Origin: Saccharothrix sp. ALI-22-I
Lineage (GTDB): Bacteria > Actinomycetota > Actinomycetes > Mycobacteriales > Pseudonocardiaceae
Direction: 5' to 3'
Length of the DNA stretch: 64,000 bases
Assembly (NCBI RefSeq): GCF_001984175.1
Contig: NZ_MTQP01000065.1
Location: 62,001-126,000, forward strand
Part shown: positions 10,074 to 20,651 of the stretch, in pieces
Layout: each line of letters starts with the position of its first letter
Numbering within the stretch: the first letter of the stretch is position 1
Program-made: the position numbers and the translations under genes
Notes under the pieces: generated by a model
The model's input: only the letters and a program-made list of their open reading frames with translations
Told to the model about the DNA's origin: nothing
Databases searched by the model: none

Positions 10074-11111
10074 ATGAGTGACGCCGTGCGCACTCTGCTG
10101 CTCAACGCGGTCCGCCGGGACGACCTGTACGAGGTGCGCGGCCTGCTGCGCAACGGGGTCGACGTCAACGCCCGCGGCGCGGACGGCCTGACGCCGCTGA
10201 TGATCGCGGCCGGCAAGGGCAGCGCGGACCTCGTGCGGCTGCTGATCGACGCGGGCGCCGACGTCTACACCGCCGACAGCGCCGCCGGCGCCACCGCGTT
10301 GCACAAGGCGGTGCAGGGCGGTGACCTGGAGACAGTGAAGCTGCTGGTCGAGGCGGGCGCGTTCGTCGACGCGGTGGCCGCGACCACCGGTCACACGCCG
10401 CTGATGGACGCGCTGTGGTTCAAGTGGCCCGACATCGTCGGGTACCTCCTGGAGCGCGACGCGGGCCTGAACCTGTCCACGCACTACGGGTTCTCCATGC
10501 GCGAGCACTTCGAGTACGAGCTCAACGTCAACACGCGCGGCCGAGAGAAGCTGCTCGCCGCCGAGGCGCTGCTCAAGCGGCGGATGGAAGCCGACGAGCG
10601 CGCGGTGCAGCGGCAGAAGCTGATGGCCGCGACCACCGCCGGCGACCTGGTCACCGTGCAGGTGCTGTTGGCCGACGGCGCCGAGGTGGACGCCCGGTAC
10701 CCGGTGCTCAACGGCTTCAACGACCTGCACACGCCGTTGCTGGTGGCCAGCCGCGACGGGCACATCGAGATCGTCCGCGCGTTGATCGCCGCCGGCGCCG
10801 ACATCAACGCCACCGAGCCGACCTTCGGTGCGGTGCCGCTGCACAAGGCCGTCTACAACGGACACGCCGACATCACCCGGGTCCTGGTCGAAACGCCGGG
10901 CGTGGACATCGACTTCCAAGGCGCCACCAACGGTTACACGCCGCTGCACGACGCCCTGTGGCACGGCTACGAGGACTGCGCCCGCGTGCTGCTCGACGCC
11001 GGTGCACGCCTGGACCTCGTCGGCCACGACGGCAAGACGCCGTTGGACATGGCCGTCGACAGCTTCGGCGCCGACCACGACCTGACCCGCGCCATCCGCG
11101 ACGCGGGCTGA
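10074..11111 (+). CDS. Ankyrin-repeat protein
   Basis: A 345-residue protein almost entirely of ankyrin repeats, with no signal peptide. Repeats include NARGADGLTPLMIAAGKG, GATALHKAVQGGDLETVKLL, LHTPLLVASRDGHIEIVRAL, VPLHKAVYNGHADITRVLVE and YTPLHDALWHGYEDCARVL. A helical, charged spacer at about residues 145-190 (REKLLAAEALLKRRMEADER) splits the repeats into two blocks. The start follows AAGGAG. It is the first gene of a rightward run and should act as a protein-binding scaffold or regulator for the downstream enzymes; partner unknown. The other ankyrin gene of the window heads the glgE-treS unit. Confidence 0.88.
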   Translation: MSDAVRTLLLNAVRRDDLYEVRGLLRNGVDVNARGADGLTPLMIAAGKGSADLVRLLIDAGADVYTADSAAGATALHKAVQGGDLETVKLLVEAGAFVDAVAATTGHTPLMDALWFKWPDIVGYLLERDAGLNLSTHYGFSMREHFEYELNVNTRGREKLLAAEALLKRRMEADERAVQRQKLMAATTAGDLVTVQVLLADGAEVDARYPVLNGFNDLHTPLLVASRDGHIEIVRALIAAGADINATEPTFGAVPLHKAVYNGHADITRVLVETPGVDIDFQGATNGYTPLHDALWHGYEDCARVLLDAGARLDLVGHDGKTPLDMAVDSFGADHDLTRAIRDAG

Positions 11112-11136
11112 CCGAGCACGAGAGGACGGCACAACA

Positions 11137-11463
11137 ATGCTTTTCTACGTCCAGATGAAGTGGGTCCACGAGGGCCGAATCAGCCTCGACGAGCTGTGGG
11201 AGATCGAGGAGGAGGAGACCCGGCACGCCGAGGAGACGTTGAACTCCGGCTTCGCCGTCGGCCTGTGGAAGGTCGCGGGCCAGAAGCGGGTCATCGGCGT
11301 GGTGGACGTCGAGTCCGCCGAGGAGCTGGACCGGGCGGTGTACCGGCTGCCCATGCGCGAGTACCTGGAGTTCGAGGTGGTCTGGCCGCTGCGCGACTAC
11401 CTGGGCTTCGCCGAGGACGTGGCCAACCGCTACCGCCCTACCGAGGCGGAGACCAGCCGATGA
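11137..11463 (+). CDS. Muconolactone isomerase-like protein
   Basis: A 108-residue protein of the muconolactone delta-isomerase fold (ferredoxin-like, oligomeric alpha+beta barrel). MLFYVQMKW opens the first strand, ELDRAVYRLPMREYLEFEV the last helix and strand. True muconolactone isomerases act in the catechol branch of the beta-ketoadipate pathway, but no other gene of that pathway is here, so I do not claim that reaction. The neighbouring double EthD protein has the same barrel fold. Its TGA overlaps the EthD ATG. Confidence 0.75.
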   Translation: MLFYVQMKWVHEGRISLDELWEIEEEETRHAEETLNSGFAVGLWKVAGQKRVIGVVDVESAEELDRAVYRLPMREYLEFEVVWPLRDYLGFAEDVANRYRPTEAETSR

Positions 11464-12161
11464 TCCACCAGCTGATCTTCGCCTACCCCCGGCCGGGCAT
11501 GAGCGAGCAGGAGTTCCACCGGTACTGGGTGGAGGAGCACGCGGTCCGGTACGCCAGCCGCATCCCGCAAATCCGGCAGTACGCCGTGGACACCAGGATC
11601 GAGCTGTCGCTGGACGAGCCCGAGCCGCTTTGGTCCGGTGTGGCCGAGATCTGGCTGGCCAACGAGGAGGAGCAGCTGGCGTCGTTGCAGACGCCGGAGT
11701 TCCTGGAGGGCGCCCGGCTGGACGAGCCGCGTTGGGCCGCGTTCTGGCGCACGCTCGTGCTCGACACCGACGCGCACGTGGTGGTCCCCGGGCCGACGCA
11801 GCGCGCCGACGCGCCGGGCACCAAGCTCTTCGTGCTGGTCAAGCGCAAGGAGGGCATGCCGCTCACCGAGTTCCGGCAGTACAGCAAGGACGCGCACGCG
11901 TCGCTGATGGCCAAGGTGCCCGGTCTGCGCCGCTACTACCAGAACCACACCCGTGACGGCGCCTACGGCATCGGCGAGGCCACGTTGGACTGCGCCTACC
12001 AGCTGTGGTTCGACGACGCGACCGCACTGCGCAACGCCATGCGCACCCCCGAGTTCCAGCGCGCCATGGCCGACCTCGCCACGTTCACCGAACCCCGGTA
12101 CGTGCACACCCTCGCGGTCCGCGAGAACTGGGTCATCGGCCCGTCGGAAGACATCATCTAG
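11460..12161 (+). CDS. Double EthD-domain protein
   Basis: A 233-residue protein with two EthD-like ferredoxin-fold domains. The first is MIHQLIFAYPRPGMSEQEF, then YWVEEHAVRYASRIPQI. The second, from about residue 120, is TKLFVLVKRKEGMPLTEFRQ, then SKDAHASLMAKVPGLRRYYQ. Tandem EthD domains make a pseudo-dimeric alpha+beta barrel. Members act as accessory proteins or as small decarboxylases and cyclases in polyketide-type pathways. Its ATG overlaps the preceding stop (ATGA), so it is coupled to the muconolactone-isomerase-like gene. No cofactor motif is visible. It may act on the substrate handled by the SnoaL-like proteins. Confidence 0.82.
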   Translation: MIHQLIFAYPRPGMSEQEFHRYWVEEHAVRYASRIPQIRQYAVDTRIELSLDEPEPLWSGVAEIWLANEEEQLASLQTPEFLEGARLDEPRWAAFWRTLVLDTDAHVVVPGPTQRADAPGTKLFVLVKRKEGMPLTEFRQYSKDAHASLMAKVPGLRRYYQNHTRDGAYGIGEATLDCAYQLWFDDATALRNAMRTPEFQRAMADLATFTEPRYVHTLAVRENWVIGPSEDII

Positions 12162-12192
12162 TCAAGTCCCGCTTATCGTCGGGCATTCCTTG

Positions 12193-12217
12193 TCCAACCA
12201 CGCCGAAAACGGTTGGA
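12193..12217 (+). other. Hairpin in the EthD-PfpI intergenic gap
   Basis: TCCAACC and GGTTGGA pair across an A-rich 11-nt loop in the 98-nt gap. It could weaken read-through or protect the downstream mRNA. There is no U-tract. Confidence 0.3.
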
Positions 12218-12259
12218 TAAAAAGCGCAAGACCTCGCAAATTCCTCTTGAAGGAGAACC

Positions 12260-13087
12260 ATGACCAAGCGCGTGCTGGTCGTCCTTTCCGAATTCGGTTA
12301 CTGGGGTGAGGAACTGGTCGGCCCGGTGGAGGCGTTCGACGCCGCCGGCTACCGCACCACCTTCCTCACCGCCAACGGCAAGCGGCCCCAGGCCCTGCCG
12401 CCGAGCCTGGACTCCGAGTACCTCGACCCGCCGCTGGGCCGCTCGGTCACCACGCCCGACATGGCGCGCCGGGCCCGTGAGCTGGACGCTTCGCCCCGGC
12501 TGGACAACCCGCTCAGCCTGGCCGACCTCATCCCCGAGCGGCCGTACTACAGCGCGGTGAACCACCTGCGCGAGGTGGAGGAGTACCACCGCCGGCTCGA
12601 CGGCGCGGTCGCCGACCTGGTCGGCAGCTTCGACGCGCTGGTGCTCGTCGGTGGTTCCGGCCCGATCGTGGACATGGCGAACAACGAGCGCCTGCACGAA
12701 TTGGTGCTCGGTTTCGTGAACGCCGACAAGCCCATTCTCGCGGAGTGCTACGGCGTCGCGGTGCTGGCGTTCGCGCGTGATCTGGAGACCCGCGAGAGCA
12801 TCATCCAGAACAAGCACGTGACCGGCCACCCGAAGGAATACGACTACAAGGACGGCACCGGTTTCATCGGCGTCGAGTTCAACATGGGCCCGCCGCCGTA
12901 CCCGCTGGAGTACATCCTGCGCGACGCCACCGGCCCGGTCGGCCGCTTCCACGGCAACGTCGGCAAGGAGACCTCGGTCATCGTCGACTACCCGTTCATC
13001 ACCGCCCGTTCCACGCCCGACTCGATCCTGGCGGGCGAGCTCCTGGTGCAGACGTTGGAGAACGGTCTGCGCCGGTACGGCTGGTAA
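12260..13087 (+). CDS. DJ-1/PfpI superfamily protein (long type)
   Basis: A 275-residue class I glutamine-amidotransferase-like protein. The nucleophile elbow is ILAECYGVAVLAF with Cys163. An early acidic residue in YWGEELVGPVEAF and the loop LVLVGGSGPIVDM are typical of the Hsp31/PfpI clade. The C-terminal part (GFIGVEFNMGPPPYPLEYIL) extends beyond minimal DJ-1 proteins. Members act as glyoxalases, hydratases, isonitrile hydratases or proteases, so the reaction cannot be fixed. AAGGAG precedes the ATG. It is the first of two PfpI-type proteins in this run, separated by a ThDP enzyme and a SnoaL-like gene. Confidence 0.85.
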   Translation: MTKRVLVVLSEFGYWGEELVGPVEAFDAAGYRTTFLTANGKRPQALPPSLDSEYLDPPLGRSVTTPDMARRARELDASPRLDNPLSLADLIPERPYYSAVNHLREVEEYHRRLDGAVADLVGSFDALVLVGGSGPIVDMANNERLHELVLGFVNADKPILAECYGVAVLAFARDLETRESIIQNKHVTGHPKEYDYKDGTGFIGVEFNMGPPPYPLEYILRDATGPVGRFHGNVGKETSVIVDYPFITARSTPDSILAGELLVQTLENGLRRYGW

Positions 13088-13133
13088 GGGGCGGAACCCG
13101 GTAGGAGAGAGACCCGGTGGGAGAGGACACAGC

Positions 13134-14753
13134 ATGAACGGCAGGCCAGGAAAGGTCGCCATCTTCGAGCAGTTCGCGGCCGACGGCATCGAGTACATGT
13201 TCGGCAACCCGGGGACCGTCGAGCAGGGGTTCCTGGACGCGGGTGGCGAGTTCGACGTCGAGTACCTGCTGGCGCTGCACGAGGGCGTCGCGGTGGGCAT
13301 GGCGGACGGCTACGCGCGGGCCTCACAGCGACCGGCCCTGGTCCAGCTGCACAGCGGGGTCGGGCTCGGCAACGGCATCGGCATGCTCTACCAGGCCAAG
13401 CGCGGCGGTTCGCCGCTCGTCGTGGTCGTCGGCGAGGCGGGCATCCGCTACGACGCCATGGACGGGCAGATGGCGGCCGACCTGGTCGCCATGGCGGAGC
13501 CGGTGACGAAGTACGCGACGCGGGTCCTCGACCCGTCGTCCACGCTGCGGGTGCTGCGCCGGGCGATCAAGATCGCGATGACGCCGCCGCGCGGCCCGGT
13601 GCTGGTGGTCGTGCCGGCCGACGTGCTGGACGAGATCACCACCGAACCGGTGTTCCCGACCCCGATCCCGAACACCCGGGTGCTCCCGGAGACCTCGCTG
13701 GTGGCGGAGGCCGCCACCACGCTGCTGGCCGGTCGACGCCGGCTGGTGCTGATGGGCGACGGCGTCGCCACCAGCGGGGCCCAGGGCGAGCTGACCGCGG
13801 TCGCCGAAGCGCTGGACGCGAAGGTGTGGGGGGTGAACTCCTCGGAGTTCAACTTCGACGCCACGCACCCGCTCTACGGCGGTCAGCTCGGCCACATGTT
13901 CGGCGCGGACAGCGCCCGGGTGGTCGCCGAGGCCGATTCGGTGCTGATCGTCGGCACGTACGTGTTCCCCGAGGTCTTCCCGTCCTTGGCGAGCCCGTTC
14001 AAACCGGACGCCAAGATCGTGCACGTCGATCTCGACAGCTACGAGATCGCGAAGAACCACCCGGTGACGGTGGGCATCGTGGCCGACCCCAAGCTCACCC
14101 TCGCCGCGCTCGGCAAGGAGCTGAACCGCCAGCGGCCCAACAACACCACGCCGCTGGACGTGCCGCGGGGCCGTCCGCTCCACCCCGAGCCGTCGTTGCA
14201 GGACGACACGGTGCTGGACCGGTTCGTGCGGCGGCTGGCCCGTCGCGCGCCGGAGGACCTGGTGGTGTTCGACGAGGCGCTGACCGCGTCCGCACCGCTG
14301 GCCAAGCACCTGCCGCCGCAGCAGGCCGGCCGGTTCTTCCAGACCCGCGGCGGTTCGCTCGGCGTCGGCATCCCCGGCGCGCTGGGCATCAAGCTGGCCC
14401 GGCCGGAGTCACCGGTGGTGGCGTTCACCGGCGACGGCGGCTCGATGTACACGTTCCAGGCGCTGTGGACGGCGGCCAGGTACGGCATCGGCGCGAAGTT
14501 CGTCATCTGCAACAACCGCCGCTACCACCTGCTCGACCTGAACATCGAGCAGTACTGGCGGGAGCTGGGGATGTCGCCGCACAACTACCCGGCCGCGTTC
14601 GACCTGTCCAAGCCGGAGATCGGTTTCGCGGACATGGCCGCGGCGCTGGGTGTGCCGGGGCGCCGGGTGGAGAAGTTGTACGAGGTGGACAGCGCCGTGG
14701 ACGCCATGTTGGCGCACGACGGTCCCTACCTCATCGATCTCGTCATCGACTGA
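13134..14753 (+). CDS. Thiamine-diphosphate-dependent enzyme, benzoylformate decarboxylase/acetolactate synthase type
   Basis: A 539-residue cytoplasmic enzyme of the POX/ALS/BFD superfamily. The N-terminal PYR domain has FGNPGTVEQGFLDA and the cofactor-activating Glu50 in LLALHEGVAVGMADGYARA. A central Rossmann-type domain follows. The PP domain has the ThDP/Mg motif from GDGGSMYTFQALW to ICNN. The GNPGT opening and length suit 2-keto-acid decarboxylases of the benzoylformate type better than acetolactate synthase, but the substrate is inferred. A duplicated ribosome-binding segment lies just upstream (13096-13125). It probably cleaves or carboligates a 2-keto acid whose aldehyde product could be handled by the PfpI-type neighbours. 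Confidence 0.85.
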   Translation: MNGRPGKVAIFEQFAADGIEYMFGNPGTVEQGFLDAGGEFDVEYLLALHEGVAVGMADGYARASQRPALVQLHSGVGLGNGIGMLYQAKRGGSPLVVVVGEAGIRYDAMDGQMAADLVAMAEPVTKYATRVLDPSSTLRVLRRAIKIAMTPPRGPVLVVVPADVLDEITTEPVFPTPIPNTRVLPETSLVAEAATTLLAGRRRLVLMGDGVATSGAQGELTAVAEALDAKVWGVNSSEFNFDATHPLYGGQLGHMFGADSARVVAEADSVLIVGTYVFPEVFPSLASPFKPDAKIVHVDLDSYEIAKNHPVTVGIVADPKLTLAALGKELNRQRPNNTTPLDVPRGRPLHPEPSLQDDTVLDRFVRRLARRAPEDLVVFDEALTASAPLAKHLPPQQAGRFFQTRGGSLGVGIPGALGIKLARPESPVVAFTGDGGSMYTFQALWTAARYGIGAKFVICNNRRYHLLDLNIEQYWRELGMSPHNYPAAFDLSKPEIGFADMAAALGVPGRRVEKLYEVDSAVDAMLAHDGPYLIDLVID

Positions 14754-14811
14754 ACCATCGACTGAACCATCGACTGAGCACTGATTGAGCACCGACCGAA
14801 CCATCGACTCC
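14744..14811 (+). repeat. 12-bp tandem repeat across the stop of the ThDP gene
   Basis: CATCGACTGAAC starts at 14744, 14756 and 14768 and continues with decayed copies to about 14811. The period is 12 bp. The first copy contains the stop codon, and each good copy carries TGA in the same frame, so slippage would not extend the protein. It fills most of the gap before the SnoaL-like gene. Confidence 0.75.
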
Positions 14812-14830
14812 GAACGGGGAGGCTTGAGCA

Positions 14831-15313
14831 ATGACTGGGGGAGCCGGTGACCAGATCACCGAGGCGGCCGTCCGCCGCCTGGTGCGGGACTGGTTCGCCG
14901 CACTGGACCGGCACGACGACGTCGAGGTGCTGCTGGGCCTGCTGACCACGGCCGGCCTGGTGATGCACCTGCCGCAGCGCACGGTGCGCAGCCACGACGA
15001 CTTCAGGTCCTGGTACGACGACAACATCAGCACCTACTTCGACGAGGTGCACGAGGTGCTCGACGTGAAGGTGGCGGCGACGTCACCGCTGCACGCCGAG
15101 GTGTCGCTGCGGGTGAACTGGCAGTCCCGGATGTGGGTGCCGCCCTCGCCGAACAGCGCGTGGGTCGGTCTCACCACGAAGGAGACCTGGTCGGTCGTCA
15201 CCCGCGACGGCCGCCCGAAGATCCGCACCTACACCGTCGGGGGCTCGACCCCCATGCCGGGATCCGCCGCCCCGCGCGCGACCGAGTCCGCTCACGAGAG
15301 CGCCGCGGCGTAG
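14831..15313 (+). CDS. SnoaL-like (NTF2 fold) protein
   Basis: A 160-residue cytoplasmic NTF2-like protein: VRRLVRDWFAALDRHDDVEV helix, LVMHLPQRTVRSHDDFRSWY, a hydrophobic sheet (AEVSLRVNWQSRMW) and a disordered Pro/Ala/Ser tail from about residue 138. It is the fourth SnoaL-like product in the block and the only one inside the rightward run. The start follows GGGGAGG. It may be an isomerase, cyclase or binding protein for the ThDP enzyme's product; no catalytic residue can be assigned with confidence. Confidence 0.8.
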   Translation: MTGGAGDQITEAAVRRLVRDWFAALDRHDDVEVLLGLLTTAGLVMHLPQRTVRSHDDFRSWYDDNISTYFDEVHEVLDVKVAATSPLHAEVSLRVNWQSRMWVPPSPNSAWVGLTTKETWSVVTRDGRPKIRTYTVGGSTPMPGSAAPRATESAHESAAA

Positions 15314-15329
15314 CAGGCGTCGATCCCCG

Positions 15330-15405
15330 CCACCGGATTCGCCGCGGGGACGAACCGGTGGCAGGTAGCCCAGTCCGGCGGGTCGGCGAACCCGCCGGAC
15401 TGGGC
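15330..15405 (+). terminator. Two consecutive hairpins inside the operon (attenuator or processing site)
   Basis: The first pairs CCACCGG (15330-15336) with CCGGTGG (15355-15361). The second is a perfect 16-bp stem, 15368-15383 with 15390-15405, closing a 6-nt loop. They sit between the SnoaL-like stop (15313) and the second PfpI start (15443). No U-tract follows. Only 37 nt remain before the next ATG, too little for an obvious separate promoter. Confidence 0.6.
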
Positions 15406-15442
15406 CGCCACCAACCAAACACTTCCTGAAGAAGGCAAGGAC

Positions 15443-16063
15443 ATGACGACCCAGACCACGGAAGTCCCGGACATCACCGGCAGGCTCCAGGGCAGGCGCA
15501 TCGGCATCCTGATGGAGAGCGACTACGTCGAGACGGAGATCGCCTACTACCAGAAGCGGTTCGCCGAGGAGGGCGCCCAGGTCGAGCTGCTGACCCGGTT
15601 GTGGGGCAACGACTCGCTCACGTTCACCGGCCACGAGCAGCGCGCGCCGATCGAGGTGACCGGCGACCTGGAGACGTTGGACTACGACGAGCTGTCCCGG
15701 TTCTCCGCGCTCATCGTGCCCTCGGGCATGGTCTCGGACCGGTTGCGCTACACCGACAACGTGGAGCGGCCCGCGCCCGCGGTAGAGGTGATGCGGCGGG
15801 CGTTCCGGCTGCCGAACCTGATCAAGGCGTTCTCCTGCCACGGCCTGCTGCTGCTGTCGGCCGTGCCGGAGCTGGTCCGCGACCGGCCGGTGACCTGCCA
15901 CAACAACCTGGTCGGCGACGTGCGCAACATGGGCGCGGTCTACACCGGGCGCGATGTCGTGGTGGACGGCGACCTGGTCACCTCGCGCACCGTGGAGGAG
16001 TGCCACCTGCTGGCCCGCACCGTGATCGAGCTGCTGGTCGCGAGGGGTAACGGTGGGCGCTGA
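15443..16063 (+). CDS. DJ-1/PfpI family protein
   Basis: A 206-residue PfpI-type protein. GRRIGILMESDYVETEIAYY opens the Rossmann-like core, and the nucleophile elbow is AFSCHGLLLLSAV with Cys132 followed by His. FSALIVPSGMVSDRLRY carries the expected glycine loop, and SRTVEECHLLARTVIELL closes the fold. This is the shorter, hexamer-forming type compared with the one at 12260. It may be a glyoxalase/deglycase or hydrolase; reaction unassigned. The downstream AGE-family gene starts 11 nt inside its 3' end. Confidence 0.87.
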   Translation: MTTQTTEVPDITGRLQGRRIGILMESDYVETEIAYYQKRFAEEGAQVELLTRLWGNDSLTFTGHEQRAPIEVTGDLETLDYDELSRFSALIVPSGMVSDRLRYTDNVERPAPAVEVMRRAFRLPNLIKAFSCHGLLLLSAVPELVRDRPVTCHNNLVGDVRNMGAVYTGRDVVVDGDLVTSRTVEECHLLARTVIELLVARGNGGR

Positions 16064-17848
16064 ACTCGCCTACTCCTTCTCGGACACGACGGCCGGCCGC
16101 GTCGAGTCCTACCAGGCGGGCACGCTCCGGCTGCGCACGCTCGACGGCCGCCAGGTCGTCCTGCACCTGACCGACACGACCTCCGCCCAGATCATCCGCA
16201 ACCTCGGCGAGCCGTACCGGGACGCCACCGGTTCGCTCGCCTCGTTCCTGACGCCCGGTCGGCTGGTCTTCGCGCACGGCCCGGTCTACCCGGACGGCCC
16301 GCGCTACCAGGCAGCACAGCTGTTCCTGGTCGGCGACGAGACCGAGGACCACGTGTTCGAGCGGCCCGGCTGGTGGGTCGACCAGCTGCGCGAGCTGGGC
16401 CGGTTCTACCGGCGGGCGCAGTTCGGCGCGGGGGAGGTCGACTACGCCGACTACCGCACCGAGATCCGGTTGGGCGGCGACAAGGGCGGGCGGCACGTCC
16501 AGGAGACCGACACGGTCTCGCGCCTGGTCTACGGCATGGCGTCGGCGTACATGCTGACCGGTGAGGAGGACTTCCTCACCGTCGCCGACCGCGGCTCGCA
16601 ATACCTGCGGGACCACATGCGGTTCGTGGACACCGACCAGGACGTCACCTACTGGTACCACGGCATCGACGTGGACGGCGGGCGTGAGCGCAAGCTGTTC
16701 ACCTCGGAGTTCGACGACGACTACCACGCCATCCCCGCCTACGAGCAGATCTACGCGCTGGCGGGCCTGGTGCAGAACTACCGGATCACCGGCGACCCGG
16801 CGATCAAGGCCGATATCGACGGCACCATGCGGCTGTTCGAACGGTTCTTCGCCGACCCGGCGCGCGGCGGCTACTACTCGCACATCGACCCGGTGGACCT
16901 GAGCCCGCACCACCCGTCGCTGGGCGCGAACCGGTCCCGCAAGAACTGGAACTCGGTGGGCGACCACGCGCCCGCGTACCTGTTCAACCTGTACCTGGCC
17001 ACCGGCGACCCGCGGCACCTGGACATGTTGGAGCACACCTTCGACATGATCGTGTCGCACTTCCCCGACCGCGGCACCCCGTTCGTGCAGGAGCGCTTCC
17101 ACGCCGACTGGACGCCGGACCGCTCGTGGGGCTGGCAGCAGGACCGGGCGGTGGTCGGGCACAACCTGAAGATCGCCTGGAACCTGACCCGGATGAACGC
17201 CGCCCGCGCCAAGTACGACTACGCGCGGATGGCCGACACGTTGGCGCGCACGATGCCCGCGGTGGGCCGTGACCCGCAGCGGGGCGGCTGGTACGACCTG
17301 GTGCAGCGGCAACCGCCGCACGACTTCGTGTGGCACGACCGCAAGGCGTGGTGGCAGCAGGAGCAGGCGATCCTGGCCTACCTGGTGCTCGCCGGGCACC
17401 GCCGTGACCAGGAGTTCCTGGCCCACGGTCGGGAGGCCGCCGCGTTCTACAACGCCTTCTTCCTCGACCACGACGAGGGCGGCGTCTACTTCAACGTGCT
17501 CAACAACGGCATCCCGTACCTGATGGGCACCGAGCGGCTCAAGGGCAGCCACTCCATGTCGATGTACCACTCGGCGGAGCTGTGCTACCTGGCGACCGTC
17601 TACACCGGACTCCTGGTTCGCGGCGAGCCGCTGGACCTGTGGTTCAAGCCCCGGCCGGACGCCGACTTCCCCGACCGCCTGCTGCGCGTCGCACCGGACC
17701 TGCTGCCCGCCGGCCGGGTGCGGCTGGAACAGGTCTTCGTGGACGACCAGCCGTACACCGACTTCGACGCCTCGGCGATGACGGTCCGGCTGCCCGACAG
17801 CGCGTCGCCGTTGACCGTGCGGGCGCGCCTGGCTCCGGTGGAGGGGGC

Positions 17849-17852
<4 letters not shown>
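16053..17852 (+). CDS. AGE-family (alpha/alpha)6-barrel protein with N-terminal beta domain
   Basis: A 599-residue protein. Residues 1 to about 105 look like a small beta-rich domain (GRVESYQAGTLRLRTLDG). The rest matches N-acylglucosamine 2-epimerase/cellobiose epimerase-like (alpha/alpha)6 barrels: repeated helix pairs, RLVYGMASAYMLTGEEDF, DDDYHAIPAYEQIYALAGL, VGHNLKIAWNLTRM and KAWWQQEQAILAYLVLAG, with conserved His and Glu of that fold. The substrate should be a sugar or glycan, which agrees with glgX next door, but epimerase activity is not proven. GTG start at 16053 after GAGGGG. It overlaps both neighbours (11 nt and ATGA). Confidence 0.78.
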
Positions 17853-19854
<2,002 letters not shown>

Positions 19855-19858
<4 letters not shown>

Positions 19859-20172
19859 GCTTCGAGGCGTACCTGGGGTTCAACGGCCGGACCGGGACCG
19901 TCTACCTGACCGGTGAGCTGGACGCGGACACCGCGCCGGTGTTCCGGTCGCTGGTGGAGCAGGCGGCGCAGCGGCCGCTGGACCGGCTGGTGCTGGACCT
20001 GACCGGGCTGGCGGCCATGTCCTCGGCGGGCGTGCGCTGCCTGGCGTTCGCCCAGCAGCAGTTGCCACCGTCTGCGGCGATCATCGTCGTGGGCGCGCGG
20101 CCGGAGGTGGTGGAGATCATCCGCTTGGCCGGGTTCGACCAGGCGGTCACGATCGCGGAACGAGCCGCTTGA
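19855..20172 (+). CDS. STAS-domain protein (anti-sigma factor antagonist-like)
   Basis: A 105-residue single STAS domain of the SpoIIAA/RsbV type: GRTGTVYLTGELDADTAP, LDRLVLDLTGLAAMSSAGVR and the closing PEVVEIIRLAGFDQAVTI. The phosphorylatable Ser expected after the D-x-S stretch lies in AMSSAGV. Such proteins bind anti-sigma kinases and release stress or sporulation sigma factors in the cytoplasm. It starts with a GTG overlapping the glgX stop. No kinase or sigma gene is nearby, so the partner is elsewhere. Its place at the end of the operon suggests the run is tied to a stress response. Confidence 0.88.
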
Positions 20173-20182
20173 GCTAAATGGC

Positions 20183-20198
20183 CGCAAGGCCGCTTGCG
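20183..20198 (+). terminator. Small hairpin after the STAS gene
   Basis: CGCAAG-GCCG-CTTGCG is followed by AAATTATT, 11 nt past the stop. The stem is short; a weak terminator is possible. Confidence 0.4.
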
Positions 20199-20591
20199 AA
20201 ATTATTCACGAACAGCGCTGGGCGCGTCGGCAAACCCGGTCCGGGTACTTGGCTGAAGATCATTTCGCCGAGATCGGGTAATGCCGGCGCGCCCGGTGGT
20301 CTGAATCAATCCGGAAGCGAATCACCCTACGGGTGATTTCGCGCGCCCGGCTTATTCAACGGCTGTTGAACTTGACGTGTCAACATGGTCACTCTCCGTG
20401 TAGCGCTCGGTGACCGGATCCACCCGGATGTACGAAGCATGTGTCCACTGTGTGGTCGTAGCGGCTTGTTACTCTCGGTGAACATGAGGCCCCTCAGTTC
20501 CGCCGGTCGGAGCTGTCTTTTTGCTGTTGGCACCGACTTCGATACCGAAGTCGCACAGTCCTCACAAAGTCGCCCTCTACGGAGGGTGATC

Positions 20592-20651
20592 ATGGTCGCA
20601 GCAGTGGATAACTATTCAACGATAGCGCTTGCGTTCGACCTCACGAGATAG
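20592..20651 (+). CDS. Possible 19-residue small protein or leader peptide
   Basis: ATG after GGAGGG with a 5-nt spacer, encoding MVAAVDNYSTIALAFDLTR and ending in TAG. The ribosome binding site is better than that of many real genes here. Codons are less GC-biased than in the neighbours. It lies 89 nt before the transposase-like GTG. It could be a leader peptide, a small protein or chance. Confidence 0.3.
   Translation: MVAAVDNYSTIALAFDLTR

Noticed and set aside
11137..12161. Beta-ketoadipate (catechol) pathway
   Set aside because: Only the muconolactone-isomerase-like fold is present; no cycloisomerase, dioxygenase or enol-lactonase accompanies it.
20327..20593. An 88-codon leftward frame in the 568-bp gap
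   Set aside because: No Shine-Dalgarno, composition unlike neighbours and no motif; it overlaps likely promoter sequence.
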